From assembly GCA_029706075.1 (NCBI GenBank), contig JAINUG010000015.1:1955715-2019714 (forward strand): a DNA stretch of 64,000 nt, given 5' to 3'. Shown one piece after another: positions 36,230-49,799 of this stretch; within the stretch, counting starts at the first letter, position 1; every line of letters starts with the position of its first letter. The stretch is from Aldrovandia affinis. Its lineage: Eukaryota > Chordata > Actinopteri > Notacanthiformes > Halosauridae. The position numbers and the translations under genes are program-made. A model generated the notes under the pieces. It was not told the DNA's origin, made no database searches, and saw only the letters and a list, made by a program, of their open reading frames with translations.

Positions 36230-36527
36230 CGTTTCCTACTCACAGCCAGCACAAACATACATTTTTGACACCATCTTGGTGCATTTTCCACAGACAAGTG
36301 GGCGGCACCTGCTGCAGGTGTCTTGCATCTTGTGTCTTGTTCTGTGAACATCTGGCCATCTGACACTGTCTCCTCTTCCCGGTAGTTGGTGAGTAACCGG
36401 CATCCCTCAGGTCTGGGCAGAGGCTCGCAGTTAGAATCAGATGAAGATTCCTTGTCGCTCTTGACCTCAAGATCACTTTCCTCTCCTCCGTCTTACTTTT
36501 CTCTCCTCCGTCTGACCTCTTCCACAT
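36230..36527 (-). pseudogene. piggyBac-like transposase C-terminal cysteine-rich relic
   Basis: On the minus strand, GKRRQCQMARCSQNKT in one frame passes by a frameshift into QDTCSRCRPLVCGKCTK and MVSKMYVCAGCE before a stop near 36240. The paired CxxC knuckles after an arginine-rich RRxC start resemble the C-terminal zinc-binding domain of piggyBac-family transposases. The catalytic domain that should precede it (higher coordinates) is not recognisable. Another cysteine-rich origin is possible. Confidence 0.45.
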
Positions 36528-36604
36528 TTTGCAGAATCACTAGTAGGGTTTGTGCTGGGCTTGTTTCAGTTGCTGCTATCATAAAGTTCCCTGAGAATAA
36601 ATGA

Positions 36605-38628
36605 TCAGACTAAGGCAGGTGTTTATATTACAGGAGTTTTGGAAAGATTAGGCTAAATTGGGGTCTGTTTTTCTCACATTCAACATTCAATATGGAACAT
36701 CATTGCTTTGGTCTGTTTAAGCTTTACAGTCAGGGCCTAGTTCTGACAGAATGGTTAAGCAGCAGCTTTCATACTGTCTCTTTGGGCTTCCGTTCAGTAA
36801 TCAGAGATTACTGCACTAGATTGAAAAAGAGACATAAAGCTTTCGGTGTCATCTGCATACCATTGATTTGAAAACTCACACTGATATGAAAACTCATGAG
36901 AGCTATCATAAAAACTGATTAAAGAAAATGGCCCATTATTTTAGATTGTTTGCCATCTGGTCATTGATTCAGCAAATCATTAAGGGAGAGGATCTGCAGA
37001 GGTATTTTGGAGGAAAATTAGGGAAGTTAGCTGAGAGGAGATGAGTAAGAAAATGTAAAGCATTTGGGATTGGGTATTGCATGCTAAAGTCGAAGCCTTG
37101 ACTTTGATGTGTTAGCTTTGAGTTGATGCCAGAGGAGGAGTTATAGAATGGGGAACGATATTAATAGAGATTACCTTATTAACTTTGTCTTCTGTATTTT
37201 ATTTTCAGAGTGTAGGTTCACTCTGTCTGTAGGATAAAGGAGATACAGGGGTTTTATGGAACAGTGCCAACGGACCTGGTGGGCAAGGGACACAGTGAGA
37301 CAATAAATGTATTCGATGGTAGGCAGCACTGTCACCAGAGTTATGAAAAAGAGGAATGTTTGACATTAACAGTAAAATCAAACAGCAGGGGTACACCGAT
37401 TAGGGATGAAGAAGGGAACAGCAGCATAGACAGGGAGCTCAAGGCAGGCGTCAGATAGAAATGACATACTTGAAGATAGTGAACAAACTGAACAAAGATA
37501 GCTGTGTCATAGTAAATATTGAATTCCCTGAGCAAGATCACTGATACTCCATGTTCCATGAAGGTAGAGATCAGAAAGTCTGGCTCATCAAGGAAGTGAA
37601 CCTTCAGACCTTCAGGATGACAGCTATCATTTTATACAGACAGGACAAAATTCTATCTCGAACACAACCTGAGAGCACATGCTGTAGCAACGCTTTTTGT
37701 TTGAGAACAGCCATGAGTGAGAGAGCAATTGACCTGTGCCACCACCAGGCACAGAGAGGCAAGTTGCATGCGGGAGCGGGAGCAGCCGGAGTGGAGGTGT
37801 TGTCAGGGGTGATCCAAGTGAGAGTGAGGAGCTCCAGAAACAGAGATAGGAGACATAGGAAGTGAAGAAATTTAGAACACTGATTGACAGTTATCAATAC
37901 TGCCTGCAAGCTGGAACCTGTGGGTGTTGGAACGCGGTTTATCCCCGCTGAATTTTATAACAGGGACCTTCACGCAAAAAATAGATTTTGGCAGACAAAT
38001 TTTGGTGGATAAGTAATGAAATAATTTTCATTTTTCAGGAAATGCTGTTCTTTTGTAAACCTATGTTCATTTGGATGGACAGTGAATATTAACTACAGCA
38101 ATAATGAGCAAAACAAATCTCTCTCATTACTTCCATTGGTTTCCTGTTCATTTTAATAATTCAGCTGTTCTTACATGAACATACAGCCATTAGGCTGTCT
38201 TATTAAGTGTGAATCATCTGGTTCCAACTCAATTGTGTCTCATAGTCATCTAAAGTGTAAACTAGTTCTTGTTCTACTTCCTTTTATGATGATCTTTTTT
38301 TAATCCATGGACACTTTGCAAAAATAGGTCTAAAGGTGCAGAAGATAAATGAGAATGCTTCTACGATTTTCAGGGTCAGCGTTGACAAACGAGGCGTTGG
38401 AGCTGGGGAGAGCTTCACAGTTAGGTTAGTGCTCTCAAGAGGCTAGGGGAAAGTTATTGTTGCTGCTCTCCTCCCTAAGAATGAACATACCACAGCCTTA
38501 AACAGGGCATTTCACACAGGTGAGGAAGAAAGTTACCCAGACCTGAAAACTATTTCTAAAGTAAGGCCACCGAACAAAGTGCTGAATTCCATACAATAAA
38601 ACAGAGGGTCATTTTTATCGTCATTTTT
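36605..38628. other. Intronic sequence, nothing recognised
   Basis: No gene or repeat end recognised. Short open frames near 37260-37865 lack family motifs. Confidence 0.35.
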
Positions 38629-38800
38629 ATGTGGTTCTGTGTGGCTCAGTAGGTAGAGCACAGCATTGGCAACACTTAGGTTGTGGGTTTGATTCCCACT
38701 GGGACCACATATACTGAAAAATGTATGCATTCTCTACTGTAAGTCACTTTGGATAAAAGTCTCTGCTAAATGGCATATATTATATTATACTGTATATTAT
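38629..38800 (+). repeat. tRNA-derived SINE, second sense copy
   Basis: Same family as 4077-4241: GTGGCTCAGTAGGTAGAGCA head, GGTTTGATTCC box B, ACTTTGGATAAAAGTCTCTG tail and a TA-rich end. Confidence 0.75.
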
Positions 38801-38804
38801 CCTC

Positions 38805-40090
38805 TGCTCATCTCTGCAATTACCTGCTTTACCTGCAAAAGACCTGCTCTGTTGAGGAAATAGCTTGAGTGGGATGGGTCAAGCTATAATATTTTAATTT
38901 CTATTTGCCATTACCATTGAAACTGCTTATCAGTAAGGCGCACATTAAGCCATATCATATGGGAGAATACAGGTTTTCTGAAATGCTATTGTGCTGTAAT
39001 GATATTGTTTGATTGATCATGATGTCTGATTCAATTGTATTTATTCCCTGAGCAGATGCCCCTTATTAGCTCACCTTTTTAGTTATTATTCATTTCTATT
39101 GCTAGCTAATTACTCAAGCAATTTAGGTTAAGTGCTCAAGGGAACAATCGGAATACACAAACGTGAAAATTAACCTGCAACCTTTGGGCTACAGGCACAG
39201 TTACTTACATTTTAGGACAAACCCAACTCCACTGTGCCATGTTAGCATTGATGATATCTGCCTGCTCAGAGTTAGGTAACTGACTACCTGGCCCTTGTTC
39301 CCCTTTCTGAGATTATTTATGGTAAACTACTTCAAAACCCAACAATGTAGGGCCTTGCCTATCTTTAAAAGAAACTACAAAACATGAACCATGTTGCTTA
39401 TAATAACTGAATTGTTAATATTATTACCAGCATTTATGCTGATTTTCAAATTTGGTTGAAATGTTTCAGCTGAATAGCTTTTGAAAAACTGTGAGCACTA
39501 CACAAGTATTCACTACAGATTAATTTGATCCAAGCCCCTGATATTTAATAGTAGGGAATCCTTGTAGCCCCAATGTGCTGCCAGAACATTGCAACAATTG
39601 TAAGATACCTGTAAGATAAGCAAATAGATAATTACATCACGAATACAACACCTGGCATGATACAAAGAGTTCTTGGATAACATGTCAACTGGCCATGAGC
39701 CTCAGGCTATACCTGAGCGTTACTAACTCTAGAATGAGAATTTACTCATGCTCAGGGTGGCCAAAAGTACGTTAGGCAGAAGTTGCTTGTGTGGGCATTT
39801 AAATACTCCACGACACAGTGTGCCTGTACGTTGCCATTGGAAACAAGGCAGTGTGTACATGACTTACAGGTGTGCACTGCATTTATAGTCCCTTCAGCAG
39901 AGTAACGACTCTCCTCGGGCCACAAATCACTTTTAATGGGAATTACAGCAGCTGTATTCTGACTCATATTTATGCTTTAATTTAGGCTTTAATTTGGAGA
40001 TTTCGGTTAGTTTAAAATTCTACAGATACCGAATACTGGAATAAGTGAACATCACAAATAACCAATATATAAATATGATACATATATATA
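38805..40090. other. Intronic sequence, nothing recognised
   Basis: AT-rich intronic DNA. No coding motifs or repeat ends recognised. Confidence 0.35.
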
Positions 40091-40095
40091 TACAT

Positions 40096-40096
<1 letters not shown>

Positions 40097-40178
<82 letters not shown>
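40097..40178. repeat. (CA)41 microsatellite
   Basis: 82 bp of uninterrupted CA repeat, preceded by a short TA-rich stretch and directly followed by the left end of a Tc1 relic. Confidence 0.98.
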
Positions 40179-40181
<3 letters not shown>

Positions 40182-41010
40182 AGTGGTCAAAAAGGTGGAA
40201 ACACTTGGGTAAATGGGGGACAGAAAGTCTATTGAAAGCAGGTGCTTCTACACAGGTGTTGTTCCTGAGATAATTAAGCAATTAGCATCCCAGCATGCTT
40301 GGGGATGTATATAAAAATGCCTGACAGGCCTGGTTGCCTATAATTATGACTAGCATGGCTGGAAGACAAGATCTCAGTGACTTAAAAGGGGGGTAGTTGT
40401 TGGGGCACGTTTGGCAGGAGCTTCAGTAATGAAGACAACTCAATTTGCTGATGTTTCACGAGGAACAGTGTGTAAGGTGATGTTGGCATGAAACTCTAAG
40501 GGAAAGACATCATAAACAATGGGGAAATGTGGTTGGAAGTTCATACACCTGGATCATGATGTCTGCATTACTTTGAGGTGCAAAGGTGAGTAACTCTAAG
40601 TCAATTGACTGCAAATTTCTATCTATGCATGAAGCATTTATATCTTGATAGGAGTGGTCCATTCCAGGATGATTGTCACTGAATGGTTTGATGAGCATAA
40701 ATGATATAAACCATATGCCATGGCCATCTCAGTAACCAGATCTCCACCCAATAGGACACTTATATGAGGTTCTTGAGCGGTGCCTGGAGTCCACCACCAT
40801 CAACAAAACACCAAATTATGGGATTTCTTATGGAACAATGGTGTCACATCCCCCTAATAGAGTTCAACACATTTGTAGAATCCATAGCAAGATGCATTGA
40901 AGCAGTTCTGGAAGCCTGCGGCGGCCCAACGCCACTTCATGTTGGTGTTTGCTTTATTTGGGGAGTGACCTGTATGAATAGACAGGGCAGATAAGGGATA
41001 AATCCCCCAT
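40177..41010 (+). pseudogene. Tc1-like transposon relic, internally deleted
   Basis: The left end CAGTTAGTGGTCAAAAAGGT is followed by an N-terminal transposase fragment (SMAGRQDLSDLKRG, GARLAGASVM, FADVSRGTVCKVM) with breaks. The catalytic core is deleted or scrambled, although WPSQ-like sequence is visible near 40720. The C-terminal part reads MEQWCHIPLIEFNTFVESIA and RCIEAVLEACGGPTP (to about 40936). The fragment at 58690-59045 belongs to the same family. Confidence 0.7.
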
Positions 41011-41014
41011 CACA

Positions 41015-42050
41015 CAAGATGTGTGGGTGTTCTTTATTTCACCTCACTTGCTTTGCACTTGTAAGGAGTGGTTCAATGCACTTTAATGAGAGAGAGACCA
41101 TCTCTACACCTGTAAAATTGTGTAAAATTGCAGGTGCCCGTGTCACGAAACTACCGGAATTTAGTTGGACATGCCTTAATGCACCACTGTCCTTGATTAA
41201 TGCTAGCATCTTTGCATTGGGTCTTCGACAAAGAAACTAGAGCCCTAAAAGTCTAACCGCAGACTTGAATGTTACATTTGAGTACATTTCATATGCATGC
41301 TTGGGTCTTGTAGTATTAAGTTCAGACTCTCCAGTGGCTCCAGTGAAAGGAAAGGGTATGTAAGTCATGTCTAAAAAAATGGTTGGGGCTTGTTTGGTTT
41401 CCAACAGTTTCCAGGTTCAATTTTTTTTGCATTTTCCTCCATAGTTCTAGGATCATAGATATTTAACAGAAAGGGGGAAATCATTAGCTAGTGAAGTAGT
41501 TGGCGATGGCAAAGTCCATCACTTCACTATCTGGTTAAATTATGGAATACTGTTTGCCATCTAAATACATACACCATGTATTTATTACTTCCCCGCAGAA
41601 GATTGTGAAAATGATATCCTTGCAATGCCATTGCTAATTCATACAAATATTTATGACCAGTGCATCAGCTGAAAATCTTAGAAGTAATAGTCAGGCTGGT
41701 AAATCTCCAGCAATTTCTGCATTGTGTACTACAGTACAGGCTCCAATTTAAGAGTGAATGTATTTTAAAAATGTAATACTACTGCCACTGCTGTTAGCAT
41801 TCTTTTTGAACTGAGAGGAACAACATTACGTTTGCTGCACTGGCTTGTTCTGAATCATGATCACAATACGTTTTAACACTTTCATTAAACAGCAGATTTT
41901 CAGTATAAATAAGTCATTAGCAGGGTAGAGTTGGATTAAACAATCCTCTGAAGTGGTATAAAAAAACAAAACAATATCATGGATACTGTCTGTGGGCATT
42001 CATTCTGTCATCCGTCTTGAAGAGTTTGAATCCTGTGGAGAGAGATGCAA
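41015..42050. other. Intronic sequence, nothing recognised
   Basis: No motifs or repeat ends recognised. Confidence 0.35.
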
Positions 42051-42057
42051 GAGTTTG

Positions 42058-42412
42058 TTTCAGATTTTTTCTACTTTTCTCCCAATTATACTACTTATTT
42101 TCTCCCAATTATACTACTTATAGGAGAAAATATTATATTATTCTCCCAATTATACAACTAGCCAATTATACCCTCTCTTTTCATGTCAATCCCCCCTCCT
42201 ATTGTGAGTTCACTGCTGTAGCCCTGAGACCGGCCGTCGACTGTAACTCCGGTACACAGAGACACTCCTATATGCAGAAAACTCATATCGGCTTCTCTCC
42301 CCCCTCACTGGGGCAGACAGCCAATTACCGAAACTGGCGCAGCTGGTGGAATCGAACCCCAGTCGCAGTGGCCAGTGTTGAACGTTATAACCGCTAGACT
42401 ACCCGGGAGGCC
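42058..42412 (-). repeat. tRNA-derived SINE (CCAAATTGGGAGAAAA-tail family), antisense
   Basis: On the minus strand: GGGTAGTCTAGCGGTTATAA as box A, GGGGTTCGATTCCACC as box B, and a TTGGCTGTCTGCCCC body. The tail is expanded by a repeated AATTGGGAGAAAA unit (at least three copies between 42070 and 42165). Confidence 0.75.
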
Positions 42413-42419
42413 TGGAGAG

Positions 42420-45400
42420 ACATGCATTTTTAAAAAGGAAAAGTGAAGGAGCTAAGATTCTTTTTTTACGTTTTTTTTTAGGTGATGTCCACTTAGCTGC
42501 GAGTCACTCATAATACTTCCAAAGCCCTGTGGGCAGACTGATGTATAAATAAAGCAGATGGTGAGCAATAATAGCAGTATGGCATGGCAGTTTCTACACT
42601 GAGAGCGCACCGAGTGGGATAAAAGGTGCAGTATAGAAGCCATTCAGTGACTCACAGCATCCACTCACTATGTTAACCCTTTGCATTTCCAAAGTGATGT
42701 TTGCGATATTCAACCAATTGTTGATGACGCCATCACCTTTTGACAGACTCGCATTGCTCATTCCGGAGCCTCTTCATAATATGGTGACTTGCAATCCACA
42801 CTGGGAAGAAGTCAGGGGTGGACTCCAGCCTCTTAGAAAGCCCTGCTGGCTTGAAAAAACATGTTCCCTTTTACTGATTGAATCAGCCATTTGGCTTTTG
42901 TATCATCTGCCTTGAACACTTGGCAGATAATCGATCCCTCACCACAAAGAGTCTGCACTGGACATTTCCATCTTGTTTTGCAGATGAATTCATCTTGACT
43001 GATTGGTATTTACTTTTATGTGCACCGATCCAATAGGCAATACATTTTAATCACCCAAAGGTTAGTAGCTGTGAAAGCCTTGCCAATTAAATAACATTGC
43101 CTAAATTCATTTATATGTTCACAAAATGGCCATTCCTTTTGTTGTTGCTGTTTTATTTATTTATTTACTTATTTTTTGTGATGTGGGAGGAAGAAGTTAA
43201 GTGCATATTCAATTGATCAAGCATGCCATTAAAAAGCCACTGGATGGCCACAGTAACCTTTTAGGGCGTCCTACGGCAATCGAGTCAGTTGGGGGTCCTG
43301 CGTCTTATGTCCGTCCTCAGTCATCTTTGTGTTTGAGTTGCTACTGCCTTGTGCCCGTCGACTGTGCCAGGAACAACAGCAAGCCGGCCTTGGAAACGCA
43401 CATCGATTACAGCGTAGATTTGTTCACTGTTTACCCAAATGGCTTTCTTCCCTTTCTCCCATACATTCACAGCACACCAATTATGTGCATCTGTTTGCGG
43501 CGAAGATTAATGACCCCGGGAGCGCAGCCTTCTCGGATTTCTCCCGCTCTCTATAAGCCTCTCCCATAAGCCACATATTGAACCGTGGATCAATGGTTCA
43601 TACTTTGAATGATAAACAAACTGCAGACAGATTGCAATTGTTTTCTGTGTGGCGCAGTTCACTGTTAATTCATGGAATTAAACATTGCCTAATTATTAAG
43701 GGTTCCAGCCATATGAATTCCTCTTTGCTGCATGTGCCAATGTCTAATAGAGTTTTGCCCTTTCAAAGGTCAAACATTACTTATTGATGATATTAACTTT
43801 GAAAGGCAGGTAGGCGACTTTGGGGAAATATTCTATTTCATGTTGTAAGAGAACAACACAATTGCTTGTATATGTTATAAAAATACATAAATCAATATTA
43901 ATATGTTACAGAGGGGGGCAGCTCTCCAGCATAGCCCATACAGTAAAACGTTTTGCTCTTTGCATCAAGCAGGGATGTTTCCAATTGACTGAATAGGCTT
44001 CATTTATGTAGTGTCTTTTTAGATACAGATTTTCTTTCTCAACTTGTACTTTATAAAGCCAGTTCCTCTGAGGGTGAACTGGGATCACAAAGTGTTCTGT
44101 GACTATCCGTTGAGAACCGTGGTCTCAAGCATCTTGGCAGGATAATGGAGGGCTTTTCTTTGGCTACACTTAGAACAGCAAAGGCACCATTTATATTACT
44201 GAGGAGTTTTGCCTCTTGTCATTATTATTCCCCCTGCCTCCCCCACCCCCATAATGCAACCGTTTTATCTCGGGGCAAAATGCCATTAAAGAATGCAGCA
44301 ACCGTGTCGGCTGTGTCTGTGGCTGTCTCAGGGAAAAGGGAATGATAAAAATGACGTCTTGCAACTGGTCAGTCTTTTTAGAGCTGTATGCAAAAGCAAA
44401 AAAGTATTGGCAGCCCAATGAACTTGATGAAAAATAAATATGCAGGGTAGAACGACTGGGGAATGTGGAAGCTCTCTCTAGCGGCGTGTTTCGCGATTCA
44501 AATAGGCAGATTCTTTTGTCTTTAAGGACATGACAGCCAAGAGTCGGATGATAGAGGTTCACAGTGTCGATGGTCAGGACTGAAATATTTACTTCACAGA
44601 CCCTGTATTTTTGAGAACAAAAGATATTCATATACCAATTTAGTAAAAAATTGTCTGGACAGTTTTAACAATGTAAAATTCAATGAGAAACTTCTGGGAC
44701 CAAAGACGATTAGACAGTTGCTCCATTTAAAATAATTCTGAGTAGCATACACCAATCAAGAGCTGCAGTACAGGCCTTGACAACAGCAAGAAATCATACT
44801 CATAATACATAACAAGGGAAGGCTGATACAGTATGAATACAGGGTCACATGATATTCTTATCTCAGTTAGACCTGATGGCTGGGTAGCTCATCAATATAC
44901 CCCTGGATGCGGTCATGAAATGCAAGATCGATCTCCAGCGACCCTGACCAGGAATAAGTGCTTGACAATGGATGATGGATGGATGCCCGAGCAGACCTGA
45001 TGGCTGGGTAGCATGCTGTCAAGCGTGGCCTATCGGAAGTTAATGTTCCTTTGGCAGGTCTGCTAGATCGGGGTTGACTAGGCATCAGGGCCTTTGACTT
45101 GGAGTCACCGAGGCTGCTCCTCTATCAGCTCACCGCTGCTGCTCTTTTCTTATCACACAGCCATGACCAGAGCTCCTTCTCCTCTCCCCAAGCTCAAACA
45201 TTCCAGCATCCAACTCCAACACTGTGTGCAATTACCTCATCGAGTGCAGCAGGGACGGCGCAGGCCTCCAACACAGTTTACTCTCCTCTGATTGCATCCA
45301 TCAGATTGCAGATATTGGATTTGATTGTGCTTCTGTTTTTAGCCAGTGCCTGTCATGCCTTGCTGCTGTCCTTCCAAATTGTTGTATCTCTTCTGTTCCA

Positions 45401-48400
45401 AAAGTATGTATTCAGCGTGCATTCAATCATATTAACATATGACACATAGCAATGTGTCATTTATTTTTTTTGCCAATAGGCTCCTGCTCTAATGTTGCAT
45501 TTTCATCCAGACATTTACATAATTAATCATGCAGTTAATAGAGTCTTAACTGACCTGTAGCTATATAAATATGAATAAAATGCATGAATACAGCTTGCAG
45601 ATGTGTGTGGATGGAAAGGAGAATATGAACAATCTCCAGCCTGGGCCCAATTGCTATCCATCTGTAGACAGAGGCCAAATTTGTCAGTTCACTGTATCTC
45701 CAATAAATGTTCTCTATCAAATATGGCAACATTACCAGTGAGCTTCCACTTCTCACACCACCTCTGTGTACCAAACTGTGTTTCCTTTCTGTTGAAATAT
45801 TCCAGGATTAGGGTTTATGGGCAGCTGGGGTGGATGGCTGAGGGCATCAATAAACTATTGTGTGGCTGGTGAGCAGTGATTTCCTTTTCATCGCCACACA
45901 AAGTGGCCATCAGAGTTGCCAGGATGTGGGAAACCGAGTGAATTTGTTTTCATTTTGGTGGCTGTCTCACTGCATTGCAGGGCAGACCTTGTGAGAGCAC
46001 CACGTCCATTAGTCCTGACCAGAGACTGCTGACAGCCCATGCATCTGTGTGCCACCCTTGTAAAAAAATTGTCATCGAGTCTTATATTCTTGCCTCCAAG
46101 GTGTCCAGTCCCGAGCGAATATAGTAAAAAGAAATCCACAGAATTTGTCTCTTGATTCACCAGTTTGTATCATCCTGGTGTATGTTTTCCCTCTGTATTT
46201 CAAGACCTACGTCACATCATGACACCGCATGGTTCTTTTGCGTCTCACTGCAAAAAAAAGTAACTTTTTCTTTACATGCTTACTCTAGTGAGAAAATAAA
46301 CATGCAGCTCCAGCGAGGAAAAATAAAAGGTAGGGTTACACAATTAATAGTGATCCTGTGGACATTGCTTGCAATACACTACTGCATTAATTAGAAGTAG
46401 TATTTCATCTTTTTGGAGTGCATTCACATTCACACAGCTTTCTGTTACTGTATCTCATGTGCAAGGAGGTCAATTTAGTTGTTAAATGAGTCAGGGAATT
46501 GGTCTGGGAAATGACTAATCCCACATGGACTTTTGCCACCAATTAAAAGGACGATTTTTGTATATTCTCATCTTGAAACAAACAGTAACTTGTTGAGTTT
46601 ACTCTCCCATTTTCGAGACCTATGTCAATAACTGAAGGAAAAAGCACCTTGCACTGTCATGGATTCACCAGGGCCTTTTAATCGTATCTATGGTTGTTAC
46701 ATTCAGTAATGGAAATGTAATTTTCTCTGCCAAGATGTTTTATCACATAAGAAAGAACTGGGCCACATTCCCAAATGATTTTCCAAGGCTGAGATCCCAT
46801 GCTGCACAGATTTTTTTTAAAGATTATTTTTTTCTGCCCTTTAAATGTAATTATAATTTTGCTTATAATTGTATAATTTCATAATTTAAAAGTTAATCTT
46901 ATTATATCTGGAGGCTATGCAGCTAATTGATGCCACTCTACTTGATTAAAGGCTTATTTCTGAAGAGAAAATGTGAGTTGGATGGCTTTTAAAAGTTTGC
47001 TGATACATGTGCAGTATCTTTTTTAAACAAGTTGTATCAGTCTGCTTCAGTGTAATGCCTCAAATAATCTTATGTACCTGATAACAGGTTCCCCCTCTCA
47101 GTCTCTCTCTCTCTCTCAATTAGTTAGAAAAAGCCCCCAAACTACATAAAAAATAACTAAAAATAAATACACAGACAAAAACTTCCAGGGGAAAATAAAA
47201 AGAAGACATCTGGTGTCGAGTGCCATCTAATTCACATTTTTCAGTCTGCTTCATTTGTCTCCTGAGCTGCCATATGTTCCACCAAAGTATGAGTGTGCGA
47301 CGTGTTCAGTCATGAAACATTTCAGAAGTTGAAAAAAAACGTCAAAAACAAAACATCATCACCATTAAATTATTAGTACAATCTCTAAGTGAATAATTAA
47401 ATAAATATTATTTCCTCTGACAGGAAAGCTGTTAAATCTCTGCTTTTTTACTGTGTACAATAAATGAGAGTGCTAATGTGCCAAAACATTACTGTAGAGA
47501 CCCAGTATTCTTCTTTCTTGGACTATGCAACTTGCCAGAGCAGCTGTGCATAGTCTTCTTGAACGGGGAAGGATGGGAAACAGCCCATGTAAAATCACTC
47601 TTGTAGCCATGCGGTACTGTCATTGGAACCTTCTGATTTGTTCAATTTGTTCAAGCAGAAACATAATCTCTCAAAATGTCAGAGCAATATGCTGCCATTT
47701 TTTACCTTGGCCTCTACTGGCCTATTGGGAGCCATACTGCACTATAATAATGGTCATCTCTTGATCTCTCCCAGATTTATAGAATTGTATATGTTTTTCC
47801 ATACCTCACAAAAACTTATTTTGATTTCTGTGGTGGTCTCATAGTTCCTCCAGTAGCCAATACTGTGATTTTTTGCCACGTAGTTCAGATCAGGAAGTCT
47901 GATCTGCCTGCTCCTTATGAATATATGGGCTATTTTCACTTCCCCTGTGAATTGTTGTAATACAATCTAATAAAAAACTAAATTGACACCTTGATGGCCT
48001 ATATTTTGTGACATTTATCGGTTGTGAATCAGGAAATGTATACATCGTCCAAGAAAATGCTATAGATATTTCATAAATCTTGTTCGCTTCAGACAACTGT
48101 TGGAAGCAAAGGAAGTCTCAACAGCATGCATACACATACTCTCACATGTATGCTGTTTGCTGAAACAAACAGGGTTTTTGAAATATCCATCTTCCTGATC
48201 TGATCATTGTAAGTAGTGCTTGGAGCTACATCACATTTCTGGCTACTGGAGAGGGTATGAGACCTCAGAAAATACATTTTTTTGAGGTAAGGAAAAACAT
48301 AAAATGATAGAAATTTGGGAGCGTTCCCCTTTAACTTGAAGATATGTCCCTACTGCAATGGTTTGATTATGTCTGATATTTGGTGGCAGCTGGTTGGAGC

Positions 48401-48620
48401 ATTAACATTTTCATTCTTTGCATTCTCTCATCCATTAGCCTGCTTGAAGCTTTTCCTGAGCTTGTACAGTACCAGTGAATGGCACTGCACTCAGATATGT
48501 GGAAGCAGCTTTTGTCTGGGACCTTTTATGATTGTATCCAAAGCCTGAAGGTCTTTTCCTTATCCAGGTTTCTCTGTATTTTCCTAGATAGGCACTTTCT
48601 CTGACAAACGTATATCTTTT
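42420..48620. other. Long, mostly repeat-free intronic stretch
   Basis: No genes or transposon proteins recognised in about 6.2 kb. A direct repeat of GACCTGATGGCTGGGTAGC occurs at 44872 and 44996. The GC-richer block at 43200-43580 has no coding motif. A short CT-rich run lies near 47100. This is a plausible place for intronic regulatory elements, but none can be named from sequence alone. Confidence 0.35.
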
Positions 48621-48628
48621 GCATATAC

Positions 48629-49796
48629 TACATGGGCAAAAGTATGCTGACACCCCTTCTAATTAGTGGATTCGGCTATTTCAGCCACACCCATGGCTGG
48701 CAGGCATATAAAATCGAGCACACAGCCATGTAATCTCCATAGACAAACATTGGCAGTAGAGTGGGCCATACTGAAGAGCCTAGTGACTTTCAACGTGGCA
48801 CCGTCATAGGATGCCACCTTTCCAACAAGTCAGTTAGTCAAATTTCTGCCCTGCTAGAGCTACCCTGGTCAACTGTAAGTGCTGTTATTGTGAAGTGGAA
48901 ACGTCTAGGAGCAACAACAGCTCAGCCGTGAAGTGGTAGGCCACACAAGCTCACAGAATAGGGCCGCCAAGTGCGGAAGTGCGTACAAATCGTCTGTCCT
49001 CGGTTGCAACACTCACTACCGCATTCCAAACTGCCTCTGGAAGCAACATCAGTACAAGGACTGTTCTTTGGGAGCTTCATGAAATGGCTTTCCATTGCCG
49101 AGCAGCCACACACAAGACTAAGATCACCATGGAGTGATGGAGTGGTGTAAAGCTCAAACAGTGGAAACGCGTTCTCTGGAGTGATGAATCATGCTTTGCC
49201 ATCTGGCAGTCCGACAGACAAATCTGGGTTTAGCGTATGCCAGGAGAACGCTACCTGCCTGAATGCATAGTGCCAACTGTAAAGTTTGATGGAGGAGGAA
49301 TAAAGGTCTAAAGGCTTTTTTTCATGAAGGGAAACGCTACAGCATACAATGACATTCTAGACAATTGTGTGCTTCCAACTTTGTGGCAACAGTTTGGGGA
49401 AGGCCCTTTCCTGTTTCAGCATGACAATGCCCCTGTGCTCAAATCGAGGTCCATACAGAAATGGTTTGTTGAGATTGGTGTGGAAGAACTTGACTGGCCT
49501 GCACAGAGCCCTGACCTCAACCCCATCAAACACCTTTGGGATGAATTGGAATGCCGACTGCGAGCCAGGCCTAATCACACAACATCAGTGCTCAAACTCA
49601 TTAATGCGCTTGTAGCCGAATGGAAGCAAATCCCTGCAGAAATGTTACAACACCTAGTGGAAAGCCTTCCCAGAAGAGTGGAGGCTGTTATAGCAGCAAA
49701 GGGGGGACCAACTCCATATTAATGCCCATGATTTTGGAATGAGATGTTTGATGAGCACATATGGGTGTGTGTTCAGGTGTATTTGTATTTTCCAGT
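48629..49796 (+). mobile_element. Tc1-like transposon relic
   Basis: Left end ACATGGGCAAAAGTATGCTG with a CACACCCATGG-containing leader; the right end is more decayed but still shows CCCATGATTTTGGAATGAGA. The transposase pseudogene occupies about 48770-49722 and is listed separately. Confidence 0.8.
48770..49722 (+). pseudogene. Tc1-like transposase with catalytic Glu replaced by Lys
   Basis: The N-terminal half is in several frames with stops (DFQRGTVIGCHLSNKSVSQI, ALLELPWSTVSAVIVKWKRL). The C-terminal half (49324-49722) is one open frame: ATAYNDILDNCVLPTLWQQF, FLFQHDNAPVLKSRSIQKW, VEELDWPAQSPDLNPIKHLW, LINALVAEWKQIPAEMLQHL and RRVEAVIAAKGGPTPY. The HDN aspartate is present, but the expected NPIE glutamate is lysine (codon AAA, 49528-49530), so the DDE triad is broken even where the frame is open. 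Internal deletion is also evident near 49310. Confidence 0.85.
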
Positions 49797-49799
49797 TGC

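Noticed and set aside
42017..42397. 126-codon open frame
   Set aside because: Lies wholly over an antisense SINE; the translation shows no protein family.
43201..43569. 122-codon open frame in a GC-richer block
   Set aside because: No motif, no splice sites and no start context; more likely non-coding.
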